From: CAVQAH01 sp963784195
Lineage (GTDB): Bacteria; Acidobacteriota; Vicinamibacteria; Vicinamibacterales; 2-12-FULL-66-21
Direction of reading: 5' to 3'
Assembly: GCA_963784195.1 (NCBI GenBank)
Contig: CAWARA010000038.1
Location: 1 to 64,000 of the forward strand
DNA length: 64,000 nucleotides
Shown here: piece by piece, positions 37,497-47,105 of the stretch
Layout of the letters: each line of letters begins with the position of its first letter
Numbering within the stretch: position 1 is the stretch's first letter
Program-made: the position numbers and the translations under genes
Notes under the pieces: model-generated
Databases searched by the model: none
What the model saw: the letters and a program-made list of their open reading frames with translations, nothing else
What the model was told of the DNA's origin: nothing

Positions 37497-40144
37497 TCAC
37501 CGTGTCCCGTAGCGTGCCCGCGGAACGTTCCAGGCTTCGGCTTCGACCGTGAGTGGCCGCGCGTCCCGCTGCTGACGCGGATACGTGACATGGATCGCCC
37601 GCTTTTCACCCGGCAGGAGCTCGAAGTAATTGGCTTCCCAGAAGACGGGCAGGAGCTCGTCGCCCGAGTCCGCGTCGACGAGCTTGAGATGAACCTGGAA
37701 GGCCAGCGCAGATCCGGTGTTTTCGACCACCACGGTTCTCGCATCCTCGACGCCGGTCGCGGCCGGTTGCATCGTGACGGACAGGCTCGTCGCGGGCAGC
37801 TTGCTCAACGCCGTCAGGTCGGCGTGGCGCTTCGTCGGCGTGTAGAACCACTTCGTGCCGGCCCAGTCGAGCTCGTCCGGACTCGTCGACAACCAATAGA
37901 AGTTCGTCGACACCGGAGCGTCCTTCGAATCGGCCAGCGTCAGCCGGACGAAGTACGTCGTCGGCGGACCGGTCTGCGGCGGGATTGTGAAGGCGCGCGT
38001 GACCCCGTCTGCCGGCACGTCAATGGTCTGTGTCTTCGAGAACAGTTCACGCAGGTTCAAATCGAACACCCGGGCGGTCACGGTCAGCCCGTTGGCCGCA
38101 TCGTGCCGGTCATTCACTACGGCCACGCTGCCGTCGTCGTACCAGGTACTGGACGTGCAGCGGTTCGCAGGCTTTCTTCGTGCCGAAATAGCCGCCGCCG
38201 GGGCGCAGGTAGTAGTCGTAGAGATGCCAGATCATCGACGGCCAGGCGTTGTTGAGCATCCACTGGATCACACCCGTTGCGTCGTACTTGTTGCGGCCGA
38301 AGGCTTCGAACATCGCGCGCTGGCCTTCGTAGGCGAGCGCCTGCGCCTTGCGCGCGTAATCTTCGACGCTCGTGGCCTTCCCGTACCGCGCCTCGAGTGC
38401 TTCGGTGAAGAGCTTGAGGTCCTTGAACTCGTCGCCGCCCGCGTGGAACATCCAGAACTCGTTCATGGGCCAGAGACGATCTGGCGGCAGCATCATCCTC
38501 AGGCTCTCGATTGGCGGGACCGCTGCGCCCGGTCCCATCTCGGTCGCAAAGCCGAACGCACCGCCATTTTTCGTGTCGGTCAGCCAGTAGGACGGGGGCA
38601 CGTAATCGTACGGCCCTTTCATCTTGACGCCGCTGGGGCCACTGATCGGCCCCGGCGCCTCGGTCGCGTTCGACAGGATCGGCTTTGACCAATCGAGATC
38701 CGCCAGCACGTCGAGATACGCCTTTTCGACTTTTGCCGGAGGAGGGAAGTCGCTGCCGTTCAGCCAGACCAGCACGCTCGGGTGATTGCGCAGACGTAGA
38801 ACCTGATCGCGAAGCGAGGCGGGCCCCACGCGATGGTCCTCGGCGTCCCACTTGTCCCACAGTTCCCACTGATCGCAGCAACACCACCCGGGCATCACGA
38901 GAATCCCGTATTCGTCGGCGAGGTCGTAGAATTCGTCGGTTTCGAGCTTGCCTTCCAACCGGATCGTGTTGAGCCCCATGTCGCGCGTGTACGCCAGCTC
39001 CGCGCGCAGCCGCTCCGTCGAGGGGGGCCTCAGCATCATGTCCGACGCCCAGCCTCCGCCGCGCACGAGGATCCGCTTGCCGTTCACCTTGAAGACGCGG
39101 TGTCCTTTTTCCGTCAGCTCGGACGTCATCTGCTGAATCCCGAATCGGACCTGCTGCCGATCGGACTCGCGCCCCTGCACGTTCGCCGTCAGCGCGAGCG
39201 TGTAGAGGTGCTGCTCGCCGAGGCGGTAGGGCCACCACAGGCGCGGCTTCGAGATGTTCAGTTCCTTGACCTGATCGGGGGTAAACGTGATCGTTTTCCG
39301 CTCCCGAGGTCCAAGCGTCACCGGCTGTGAGAACGTGATGTCGCCAATCGTGCCGTGCACGGTGCCAGTGACTGCCGCACCCGTCGCGTTCCACACTTCA
39401 GTGCTGACGGTCAGCGTTGCCTTGTCGAGCGTCGCGAGATCGACGGCAGGCACCACATGCGGGTTCCTGAGCGCGATCGGCCCGCTCTCGGTGAGGTACA
39501 CCGGGGCCCAGAGTCCCATGTTCTTGTCGGCGGGCGTGGGATTCCAGTCGACCCACATGATGGAGAGGTCATGCGGTTCCGGCGCAATCACTTCGACAGC
39601 GAGCACGTTCGGTCCTGTCGAGCGCACGTGCGGCGTGACGTCGAACTGGTACCGCCGGAACACGCCCACGACATCGTTGGCCGCTGCGAGCCGCCGCCCG
39701 TTGAGCCAGATGTTCGCCCGGTAGTTGATCCCGTCGAAGTGGAGCCAGAGATTCTTCCCGCTGCTCGAAGACGGCAGATCGAACTCCCTCCGATACCACC
39801 AGGATGGCTTGAAGGGGCTGTCCTTCGGCATCGGCAGCAGCGTGAACCGCTGCCCTATCGGGTAGGTCGTGCCGGGGATCTTCCGCAGGTTCATTCCAAA
39901 GTAGGGATCAGGAAAGTGCCCGTTCTCGACGAGCGCGCCCACCACGGTGTTGGGGACCGAGATCCGGTGCCACCGGGTGAGGTCGACACCCGGAGATGAA
40001 AGCGCGGCGCCAGTGGATTTCAGTACCAGCGGACGACTGCAGGGTCCATCCCTCGCTCAGAGGCATCCTGCCGGGCTGCGCGTAAAGCGAACTCGCCGAG
40101 CTCAGCAGCAGGAAACCTGCCAGTGTCACACACGACAACCGCAT
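37497..40144 (-). CDS. GH2 exo-beta-glucosaminidase/beta-mannosidase-like enzyme, two frameshifts
   Basis: Secreted GH2 enzyme of about 880 residues, split into three frames. 40144 to about 40030 codes the signal peptide (LAGFLLLSSASSLYAQ) and EGWTLQSSA. An extra G near 40030 shifts to the frame that runs VVGALVENGHFPDPYFGMNL, the sugar-binding domain (KPSWWYRREF), the Ig-like domain (RLWWPYRLGEQ) and the barrel (VNGKRILVRGGGW; WLNGSDFPP near the acid/base; SNATEA). After CEPLHVQY a second shift near 38140 leads to VAVVNDRHDAANGL and the C-terminal beta domains. The GSDFPPP segment suggests exo-beta-D-glucosaminidase (CsxA-like) rather than mannosidase; this is a family inference. GGAGGGG precedes the ATG. 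Divergent from a ROK regulator. Confidence 0.83.
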
Positions 40145-40185
40145 GACCCCTCCGTTTGCCGCGAGGTTAATCGGCACCGCCGTTG

Positions 40186-40214
40186 TTGGCAAGACTTAAT
40201 TAAGATGGTTAAAT
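40186..40214 (+). promoter_or_regulatory. Promoter with palindrome between GH2 and ROK genes
   Basis: TTGGCA (40186-40191), 17 bases, TTAAAT (40209-40214). A 10-base perfect palindrome CTTAATTAAG (40195-40204) fills the spacer, a possible operator for the ROK protein. The AT-rich patch stands out against GC-rich surroundings. Confidence 0.5.
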
Positions 40215-40238
40215 AATGAGCGTTTTGGCGAGGTTACT

Positions 40239-41447
40239 GTGAGGCATGCTCCGCCCGTCGAGGGCGCTCAGGACGCGGCCTATTTGCGACGGTTGAATCT
40301 GGAGCGCGTGCTCGCAGCTGCGATGGCGCGCGAAGGTCCGTTTACCCGCGCCGAGCTGATCGAAGCCACGGGGCTCTCGGCGCCGACCGTTGGAAGCCTG
40401 GCCACCTCTCTGATCCGTGCCGGCCTCCTCACCGACCTCGGTTCCGGGCCATCGCGAGGGGGGCGCCGCCCGGCCCATATGGAATTCAATCGCCGGCACG
40501 GGTTCGTCGCGGCCATCGATCTCGGCCCCACTCGCACCAGACTCGCGATAGCGGACCTCCGCGGCGACCTGGTCATCCGACGCGTCGTGAACACCCCACA
40601 GCAAAGCGATCCCTCCGCATTGCTGGGGGACCTCGCCCAGATCATGCGCGCCCTGTTGCGGGAAGCCGATGTGTCGCCGGAACGACTCCTGGCAGTCGGC
40701 GCAGGTGCCCCGGGCGCAGTCGATCCCTCCCGCGGCATGGTTGTCGCGCTCGCGCCAAACTTGCCCGGATGGACCGAAGTGCCGATGGCCGCCATTCTGC
40801 GTTGTGCGCTCAATGCGCCGGTCGTGGTCGAGAACGACGTGAACCTGGCGGTTCTTGGCGAACATTGGAAGGGCGCGGCGCGCGACCACGACAACTGCGT
40901 GTTTCTGTCGTTTGGAACCGGGATTGGCGCCGGGATCATGGTGAACGGACGGCTCCATCATGGGCACCATGCACTCGCGGGCGAGATCGGATTGATGTGC
41001 ATGGGACCTCAATACGTCAACGTCGACTTTGGATCCCGCGGATGCCTGGAGACGCTGGCCGGGCTGGGTGCTGTGAAAGGCCGCTGGCGCCCTGCCGAGG
41101 ATAGCGCGGATTGGGTCGGCGATCTGTTTCGTGCTGCCGCCGACGGGGATGGCAACGCGCACAGCACGGTCGATCACGTGAGCACGCTCATCGGCATGGC
41201 CGCCGCGAATGTCTCGTGCATTCTCGATCCGTCACTCGTCGTCCTCGGTGGCGCGCTCGGCATGCAAGGGGAGCCGCTCCTGGCCCGCGTGCGGCAGATC
41301 GTCGGACGAATCATGCCCGCACCGCCGCTCGTCCTGGCGTCCGACCTCGACAAGGATGCGCCGTTGTGGGGGAGTCTGCTCATCGCCATTGGCGAGGCGC
41401 GCGCCCAGGTTCGGGGCCAGCTCGGTCAGCGCCGCGGGTCGGCGTAA
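40239..41447 (+). CDS. ROK-family regulator without the zinc motif
   Basis: 402 residues starting at GTG 40239. Winged HTH (FTRAELIEATGLSAPTVGSLATSLIRAGLL, residues 35-65), then the ROK domain (AAIDLGPTRTRLAIADL; SFGTGIGAGIMVNG; HALAGEIG). The usual CxCGxxGCxE zinc motif is replaced by FGSRGCLETLAG with a single Cys, so the inducer site may differ. Divergent from GH2 and upstream of GH3 and a ChbG-like gene; it probably controls this second glycosidase group. Its last codons are partly duplicated just downstream. Confidence 0.88.
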   Translation: MRHAPPVEGAQDAAYLRRLNLERVLAAAMAREGPFTRAELIEATGLSAPTVGSLATSLIRAGLLTDLGSGPSRGGRRPAHMEFNRRHGFVAAIDLGPTRTRLAIADLRGDLVIRRVVNTPQQSDPSALLGDLAQIMRALLREADVSPERLLAVGAGAPGAVDPSRGMVVALAPNLPGWTEVPMAAILRCALNAPVVVENDVNLAVLGEHWKGAARDHDNCVFLSFGTGIGAGIMVNGRLHHGHHALAGEIGLMCMGPQYVNVDFGSRGCLETLAGLGAVKGRWRPAEDSADWVGDLFRAAADGDGNAHSTVDHVSTLIGMAAANVSCILDPSLVVLGGALGMQGEPLLARVRQIVGRIMPAPPLVLASDLDKDAPLWGSLLIAIGEARAQVRGQLGQRRGSA

Positions 41448-41509
41448 GCCGCAGGAAGAAGTGTCGGCGTGAGCCGCAAGAAGAAAAGCTTCAAGATGAA
41501 AGGAACCCA

Positions 41510-43358
41510 ATGACCTCGCAAACCCGCAGATGGCTCGGTGCCGCCGCTGTCACCGGCGCCCTGCTGGCTGATACCGAATCACGGGGCGACCTGCAGCCGG
41601 AACAAATGCCGTACAGAAACCGCGCGCTGCCGGTCGAGAAGCGTGTGGACGATCTGCTTGGCCGCATGAACGCTCGACGAGAAGATCGGCCAGATGACTC
41701 AGGCGGATCAAGGGTCCCTGAAGTCACCCTCGGAGGTCGACGCGCTCTTCCTCGGCTCCGTCCTGAGCGGCGGCGATTCCGAGCTGCCTGATGTAACAGC
41801 GAAGGGGTGGAAGACGCATACGGAAACGCTCCAGAAACGTGCGCTCGGCACGCGACTGGGCATTCCGCTCATTTATGGCGTCGACGCGGTTCATGGCCAC
41901 AGCAACGTCAAGGGCGCCGTTGTTTTCCCGCACAACATCGGCCTGGGTTGTACGCGCGATCCCAAGCTTGTCGAAGAAGTCGCGCGGATCACCGCATTGG
42001 AGGTCGCGGGCACGGGTATGCACTGGAATTTCGCGCCGTGCATCGCCGTGACCCAGGACGAGCGCTGGGGCCGAACCTACGAGAGCTTCGGCGAGACGCC
42101 AGAACTCGCTGTATCGCTGGGCAGCGCGTCAGTGCGCGGGTTTCAGGGCGCGGACATGTCGAGTCCCGGACGTGTGCTCGCGACGGCCAAGCACTTCGTC
42201 GGCGACGGCGGAACCAGGAATGGGGTCGATCGCGGCGACACGGTCGCCGATGAAGCGACACTACGCCGAATCCATCTGGCTGGCTACGTTGCAGCAATCA
42301 AGGCGGGCGTCGGGTCCGTCATGGTGTCGTTCAGCAGCTGGAACGGGGAAAGGATGCACGGGCATCGCCACCTCATCACGGACGTGTTGAAAGGCGAGCT
42401 CGGTTTCAAGGGCATCATCGTGTCCGATTGGAACGGCATCGACGATTTGCCCGGAACTCCGGACGAACGGATCGAAAAATCTGTCAACGCAGGCATCGAC
42501 ATGATGATGGTGCCTGACAAATACCGAGAGTTCATCGAGGGTCTCAAGAAAAACGTCGACGCCGGTCGTATTCCGATGACGCGGATCGACGATGCCGTCC
42601 GGCGTATTCTGACCATCAAGTTCCGCCTTGGACTCTTCGAGCGCCCGTTCGGCGACCCGTCGCAATTCGACAAGATCGGGTCGGCCGAGCACAGAGCCGT
42701 CGCGCGCCAGGCCGTGCGATCGTCACAGGTTCTGTTGATCAATCGCGGAGACGTCCTCCCACTCCGTTCTACCGTCTCGAGCATCCTGGTGGCAGGCCGT
42801 GCCGCAGACGATCTCGGCATGCAGTGCGGTGGCTGGACGATCTCGTGGCAAGGCGCGACCGGCCGGCCGACCGAAGGGACGACCGTGCTCGAGGCAATCA
42901 GGAAAGCGGCACCGAAAGCGGCAGTCACCTTCTCTCCCACGGTTGACGCCACGTCGCGTGCGGACGTCGCCGTCGTCGTGATTGGCGAGACGCCTTACGC
43001 AGAAATGAAGGGCGATCGCACCGACCTTGCGCTCGATCCGGCTGATGTCGCGGCCGTGAAGCAGGCGAAGAAGGCGGGCATGCGCGTCGTGGTCGTCCTC
43101 TTCTCTGGAAGGCCTCTGATCCTGGAGCCGATATTCGACGACGTGGATGCGCTGATCGCTGCCTGGCTGCCAGGCACCGAAGGCGACGGCATCGCTGATG
43201 TCCTGTTCGGAACCTACAACCCGACCGGCAAGCTGAGCGTCACCTGGCCGAAGTCGATGGCGCAGATACCCATCAACGTTGGCCCGAATGGCGAAAAGCC
43301 GGAAGGGGCGTTGTTCGATTACGGGTTTGGCTTGAGCTACGGCGGAAGCAAACGGTGA
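41510..43358 (+). CDS. GH3 beta-glucosidase, frameshifted near the N-terminus
   Basis: About 615 residues. AAAGGA precedes the ATG at 41510. After VEKRVDDLLGRM an extra A near 41669 (ATGAACG for ATGACG) breaks the frame; restoring it gives TLDEKIGQMTQADQG, the expected GH3 start. Then IPLIYGVDAVHGH, KHFVGDGGT, and the nucleophile Asp in GIIVSDWNGI. The alpha/beta sandwich ends FDYGFGLSYGG without an FnIII domain, as in plant-like/ExoP exo-glucosidases. N-terminal export is unclear. Probably cleaves beta-glucosides from plant or fungal glucan. Confidence 0.87.
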
Positions 43359-43368
43359 ATGGAGCGGT

Positions 43369-44322
43369 ATGCCCATGGGATCAATGACATCAGCGAAGCG
43401 TGCAGGAACCGTTGTGGCGCTTGCCCTGAGCGCCGTCGGTATCACCGGCCAGGGTCCCACTCTGCAGGAGCGGCTGGGGCATCCCGCTGACGCGAGGCTG
43501 CTGGTGATTCATGCGGACGACCTCGGGATGTCGCACTCGGTGAATCGGGCGACGTTCGAGGCGTTCGAGAACGGCTGGATCACGTCCGCGAGCATCCTCG
43601 TCCCGTGTCCGTGGTTTCCGGAGGTCGCTCGATGGGCGCGCGCTCACCCCGATGCGGACCTGGGGATCCACCTTGCCGTGAACAGCGAGTGGACCGGTTT
43701 TCGCTGGGGACCACTCAGTCCTCGCGACGCGGTGGCCTCGTTGCTGGATAAGGATGGATACCTTCCGCTGCTCGAGACCGACGTCGTCGACCACGCGAAG
43801 CCCGCGGACATCGATCGCGAGCTGCGCGCACAGATCAATCGCGCCCGTGACGCGGGCGTGAAGCTCACGCACCTCGATTCGCATATGGCGACGCTGTTCC
43901 GGACACCCGAGTTCTTCGAGGTCTATCGCAAGCTCGGCCCCGCGTACGATCTGCCGGTGCTGATGGAGCGGCTCGGCGATCGCGGCGGAGAGCAATCGCC
44001 GTGGGCGACGGCGGCGCAAGGGGACGCGCTGATCGATCGGGTTGTCTCTATTCCACAGGGAGTCGCGAAAGCGGACTGGCCGCAGGCGTACGAAAAGATG
44101 CTCGCGCCGCTGCCCCCTGGCGTGTACCAGCTGATCGTGCACCTGGGATACGACGACGAGGAGATGCGTGGCGCCACATTCGATCACCCTGACTGGGGCG
44201 CCGCGTGGCGGCAGAACGACCTGGAGCTCGTGAAGAGCGCCCGCTTCCGTGAGTTCCTGCGTCAGCAGAAATTCGTTCTGATTGGGTGGAAGGATCTGGC
44301 GCGAGCGAAGACAAAGCCGTAG
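43369..44322 (+). CDS. ChbG/HpnK (YdjC)-family carbohydrate deacetylase
   Basis: 317 residues with a signal-like N-terminus (GTVVALALSAVGITGQ). Motifs: LLVIHADDLGMS with the metal-binding Asp pair, DLGIHLAVNSEW, LTHLDSHMAT with His ligands, and YQLIVHLGYDDEE. The family removes N-acetyl groups from chitobiose or related amino sugars. With a possible exo-glucosaminidase in the neighbouring group, chitosan-type substrates are plausible; this is inference. GGAG lies upstream of the ATG, 10 bases after the GH3 stop. Confidence 0.87.
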   Translation: MPMGSMTSAKRAGTVVALALSAVGITGQGPTLQERLGHPADARLLVIHADDLGMSHSVNRATFEAFENGWITSASILVPCPWFPEVARWARAHPDADLGIHLAVNSEWTGFRWGPLSPRDAVASLLDKDGYLPLLETDVVDHAKPADIDRELRAQINRARDAGVKLTHLDSHMATLFRTPEFFEVYRKLGPAYDLPVLMERLGDRGGEQSPWATAAQGDALIDRVVSIPQGVAKADWPQAYEKMLAPLPPGVYQLIVHLGYDDEEMRGATFDHPDWGAAWRQNDLELVKSARFREFLRQQKFVLIGWKDLARAKTKP

Positions 44323-44394
44323 TCCGTAGTCCGTAGTCCGTAGTCCGTGGTTCGGCGAGACACGGACCACGAGACCACGGACCACGAACCACGG
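44322..44394. repeat. GTAGTCC heptamer repeat with inverted arm (family C, copy 2)
   Basis: Four GTAGTCC heptamers, then GTGGTTCGG, a short loop, and inverse GGACCACGAGACCACGGACC and CGAACCACGG. It fills the gap between the convergent ChbG-like and CRTAC1 genes and starts at the stop codon. Confidence 0.85.
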
Positions 44395-44396
44395 CG

Positions 44397-46058
44397 TTAC
44401 TGCGGCGATTGTGACTGAGTAATCTCAATCACCTGATTAGCTTTCACGTTTTCACGCTTCGTGGTCGTGCCATCCGGCCAGGTCACCTCGAGCGAGTCGA
44501 CCTGCATCGCCTTGCCGAGTCCGAAGTGCAGGCGCTTGTCTTCCTGTGAGATATAGCTGCTGCCGCTCTGCACGAGTCTCTTCTGCGTCAGCGTTCCGGT
44601 TCGCGCACTCGCGATCGCGCCGATCGCCCCGGTGTTGGGCGCCTTACCCTTGAGGCGAACGATCAGCCAGTTCCCCACTTCACTGATTTCGTTGTGAAGA
44701 ATCTGCGGGCTGCCGTCGAGGTCGTTGATGACGATGTCGAGGCGGCCGTCGTCGTCGAGGTCTCCGGCCGAGAGCCCGCGACTGACGCGTTCTTCCATCA
44801 TCGCGGCCCCGAATTGCGCCGCAACTTCGTCGAACGTGCCGTCGCCGCGATTGTGATAGAGCAGCTTGCGCTGACGGTAACCCGCCGACGCGCCGAGTTT
44901 CACTTTGTCGAGCTGCGGGTAAACATGGCCGTTCACGGCGATGATGTCCAGCAACCCGTCGTTGTCGTAGTCGAAGAATGCCGTACCCCAACCGACGAAC
45001 GGCAGGCTGCTCGCCGCGGTCTTCGATCGAAACGACAGGTCCGTGAAATGGTCGCCCTCGTGGTGATACAGCGCGTTGTACTCTTCGGAGAAGTTGGTCA
45101 CGAACAGGCTGAATCGCCCGTTGTTGTCGTATGAGCCGAGCGCCACACCCATACAGCCCTGCTCGGCGCCATCCTGGCTCACGGCGACGCCCATCGGAAA
45201 TGCGACTTCCTTGAACGTGCCGTTCTTCTGGTTCTGGTACAGGAAGTTCTGGCCTGAATCGTTTGCGACGAACAGATCCGGCCAGCCGTCCTCGTTGTAG
45301 TCGAACCAGGCCACGCCGAGGCCGAAGAGGCCGCGAGGATCGGCGACGCCCGCCTGTTCGGCAATCTCCGTGAATCGGAGGCCGCCATCGTTTCTGAAGA
45401 GAAAGTCGGACTCGCCGGGCAATCCTCGCGGGCCGCACTGCACCGGAATGCCGCGGTACTGACACGTCTTGTCGCGTCCGAACTGTGGCAGCTGCTGCAG
45501 GTCGATCTTCACGTAGCGGCTGACGAAGAGGTCGAGGTCGCCATCGCGATCGAAATCGGCGAAACCGCATCCCGCGGACCAGCCGCTGGCGGCGAGCCCG
45601 GCGCGCGCCGTCACATCGCTGAACGTTCCGTCGTGATTGTTCCGGTAGAACTTGTTTCCGCCGACCGCCGTGACGTAGAGATCCTCCCATCCGTCGCCAT
45701 CGACGTCAGCCGTGCACGCACCCATGCCCCAGCCTGGATGGGCGACGCCGGCCTTGTCGGTGACATCCTCGAACTTGAGATTGCCGACGTTGCGATAGAG
45801 CGCGCTGCGCGCCTTGGTTGGGTCACCCGCTGTCTCGACAGTCAGCGAGTCGACAAAGTAGATATCGGGCCGGCCGTCGTTGTCGTAGTCGAACAGCGCC
45901 AAACCGCCGCTCATCGACTCGACGATGTATTTCTTTTCAGGTGCGGCATGGTGCTGAAAGGTGACGCCCGCGGCCTGGGTGATGTCCCGGAACCCGCCGT
46001 CACGCGATGGTGCCGCCAGGAGCAGCGACGAGACGAGCAGGGCGAGCGCCCGCGTCAT
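44397..46058 (-). CDS. CRTAC1-family protein (FG-GAP propeller + ASPIC/UnbV)
   Basis: 553-residue secreted protein with a signal peptide (LALLVSSLLLAAPS). Repeated FG-GAP calcium-binding blades: FDYDNDGRPDIYFV, DVDGDGWEDLYVT, FDRDGDLDLFVSR, FDYNEDGWPDLFVAND, FDYDNDGLLDIIAVNG, DLDDDGRLDIVIND. The C-terminal ASPIC/UnbV domain follows (GSSYISQEDKRLHFGLG, VTWPDGTT). Role unknown; such proteins are abundant in Acidobacteria and Planctomycetes and may bind glycans or proteins outside the cell. The ATG at 46058 overlaps the upstream TPR stop (ATGA); last gene of a four-gene operon. Confidence 0.88.
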   Translation of the reverse strand: MTRALALLVSSLLLAAPSRDGGFRDITQAAGVTFQHHAAPEKKYIVESMSGGLALFDYDNDGRPDIYFVDSLTVETAGDPTKARSALYRNVGNLKFEDVTDKAGVAHPGWGMGACTADVDGDGWEDLYVTAVGGNKFYRNNHDGTFSDVTARAGLAASGWSAGCGFADFDRDGDLDLFVSRYVKIDLQQLPQFGRDKTCQYRGIPVQCGPRGLPGESDFLFRNDGGLRFTEIAEQAGVADPRGLFGLGVAWFDYNEDGWPDLFVANDSGQNFLYQNQKNGTFKEVAFPMGVAVSQDGAEQGCMGVALGSYDNNGRFSLFVTNFSEEYNALYHHEGDHFTDLSFRSKTAASSLPFVGWGTAFFDYDNDGLLDIIAVNGHVYPQLDKVKLGASAGYRQRKLLYHNRGDGTFDEVAAQFGAAMMEERVSRGLSAGDLDDDGRLDIVINDLDGSPQILHNEISEVGNWLIVRLKGKAPNTGAIGAIASARTGTLTQKRLVQSGSSYISQEDKRLHFGLGKAMQVDSLEVTWPDGTTTKRENVKANQVIEITQSQSPQ

Positions 46059-47105
46059 TGCTTCTCGCTTTCGCGTGGCTTCTCGCTTTCGCGTGGCTTC
46101 CCGCTTTCGCGTGGCTTGGGGTCGCGCGCTTTGGGCGGGGCATCCCGCATCGGTCCGGTCGCGGCACGGAGAGCGTTCACGCGCGACTCGTACTCGCGCA
46201 GGGTCTGCTTGTACTTCTCGACGTGTTCCGCGGCCGCTGCGGTGTCCCCCAGCCGCGTGCAGGCGAGGCTGAGCTGATAGTGCGCCTTCGGGGACTGCGG
46301 TTCCGCGGCGACGGCACGTTCGAATGCCGCACGCGCGTCGGAATAGCGCGACTGGTTCATCGCTATCAGCCCTGCCACGAGATTTGCGGTTGCGTGATTC
46401 GGTGACTTCGACAACGCGCGCTGGGCGTGCGTGGCCGCCGCATCGAGCTCGCCGACACCCTGTTCCGCTTCGGCGAGGGCCGCGACGATGTCGACGTTTT
46501 CCGGCTCCAGGGCGAGGCTGCGCGCAAGGAATGGCTTCGCGTCGGCGTAGAGCTGGCCGCTGTTCAGCGCGATCCCGAGCGCCACGAGCGTCAGTGCGCG
46601 GTCGGGTTCGAGCCGTTCGGCGACGCGCAGGGCGTCGACGGCCGCTGGCATGTCGCCCGCACGCATCAGCGCTACACCAAGAAGGTAATGATGTTGCGCC
46701 ACTGTGGGACAGATGCGGGTCGAGCGACTCGAGTGCCAGGATCGCAGGCACGGGGGCACCGGCGGCCAGCGACATCTGGGCGAACGCGCTGAGCACGCCT
46801 TCGGAGTTCGGCGCCGCGGCGCGCGCCTTGCGCAGCGAACCAAGCGCACCGGCGGCGTCCCCGTCCTCCGACTGGAGGCGCGACAGCTGCAGGAGCGCTT
46901 CGACCGATGCGAATCGTTCCGCAGCCGAGGCCAGCAGCCGCTTGGCCTCCGCACGGTTGCCGGCCGCGAGCGCCTTCTGCGCGAGCTGCAACGTCGCCTG
47001 GCGATCGGCCGCAGGACGCGACGAGGCCGCACGCGCCTGGGGAGGCGAGGCGTCAGGTGCAGCCATTGCGCCCACAACAGCGAGCCACAGCACCGCCGCC
47101 GTCAT
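46055..47105 (-). CDS. TPR protein, frameshifted
   Basis: About 350 residues with a signal-like start (AAVLWLAVVGAMAAP). Residues from 34 are TPR repeats (LQLAQKALAAGNRAEAKRLLASAAERF; ALGSLRKARAAAPNSEGVLSAFAQMSLA). Near 46705 the frame shifts and TPRs continue (YLLGVALMRAGDMPAAVDALRVAERLEPD ... YQLSLACTRLGDTAAAAEHVEKYKQ). The C-terminus is an 18-base repeat, three times, coding KPRESE/KPRESG. ATGA overlaps on both sides couple it to its neighbours. Likely periplasmic scaffold; partners unknown. Confidence 0.75.

Noticed and set aside
41600..41720. Programmed ribosomal frameshift in GH3 or other split genes
   Set aside because: No slippery heptamer or downstream structure common to the sites, and most lesions are simple extra bases in short runs; assembly error is simpler.
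44397..47105. Single 902-residue TPR-propeller protein
   Set aside because: The middle of this frame is Arg-rich nonsense; the TPR text lies in another frame, and CRTAC1 has its own ATG with signal peptide at 46058 overlapping the TPR stop.
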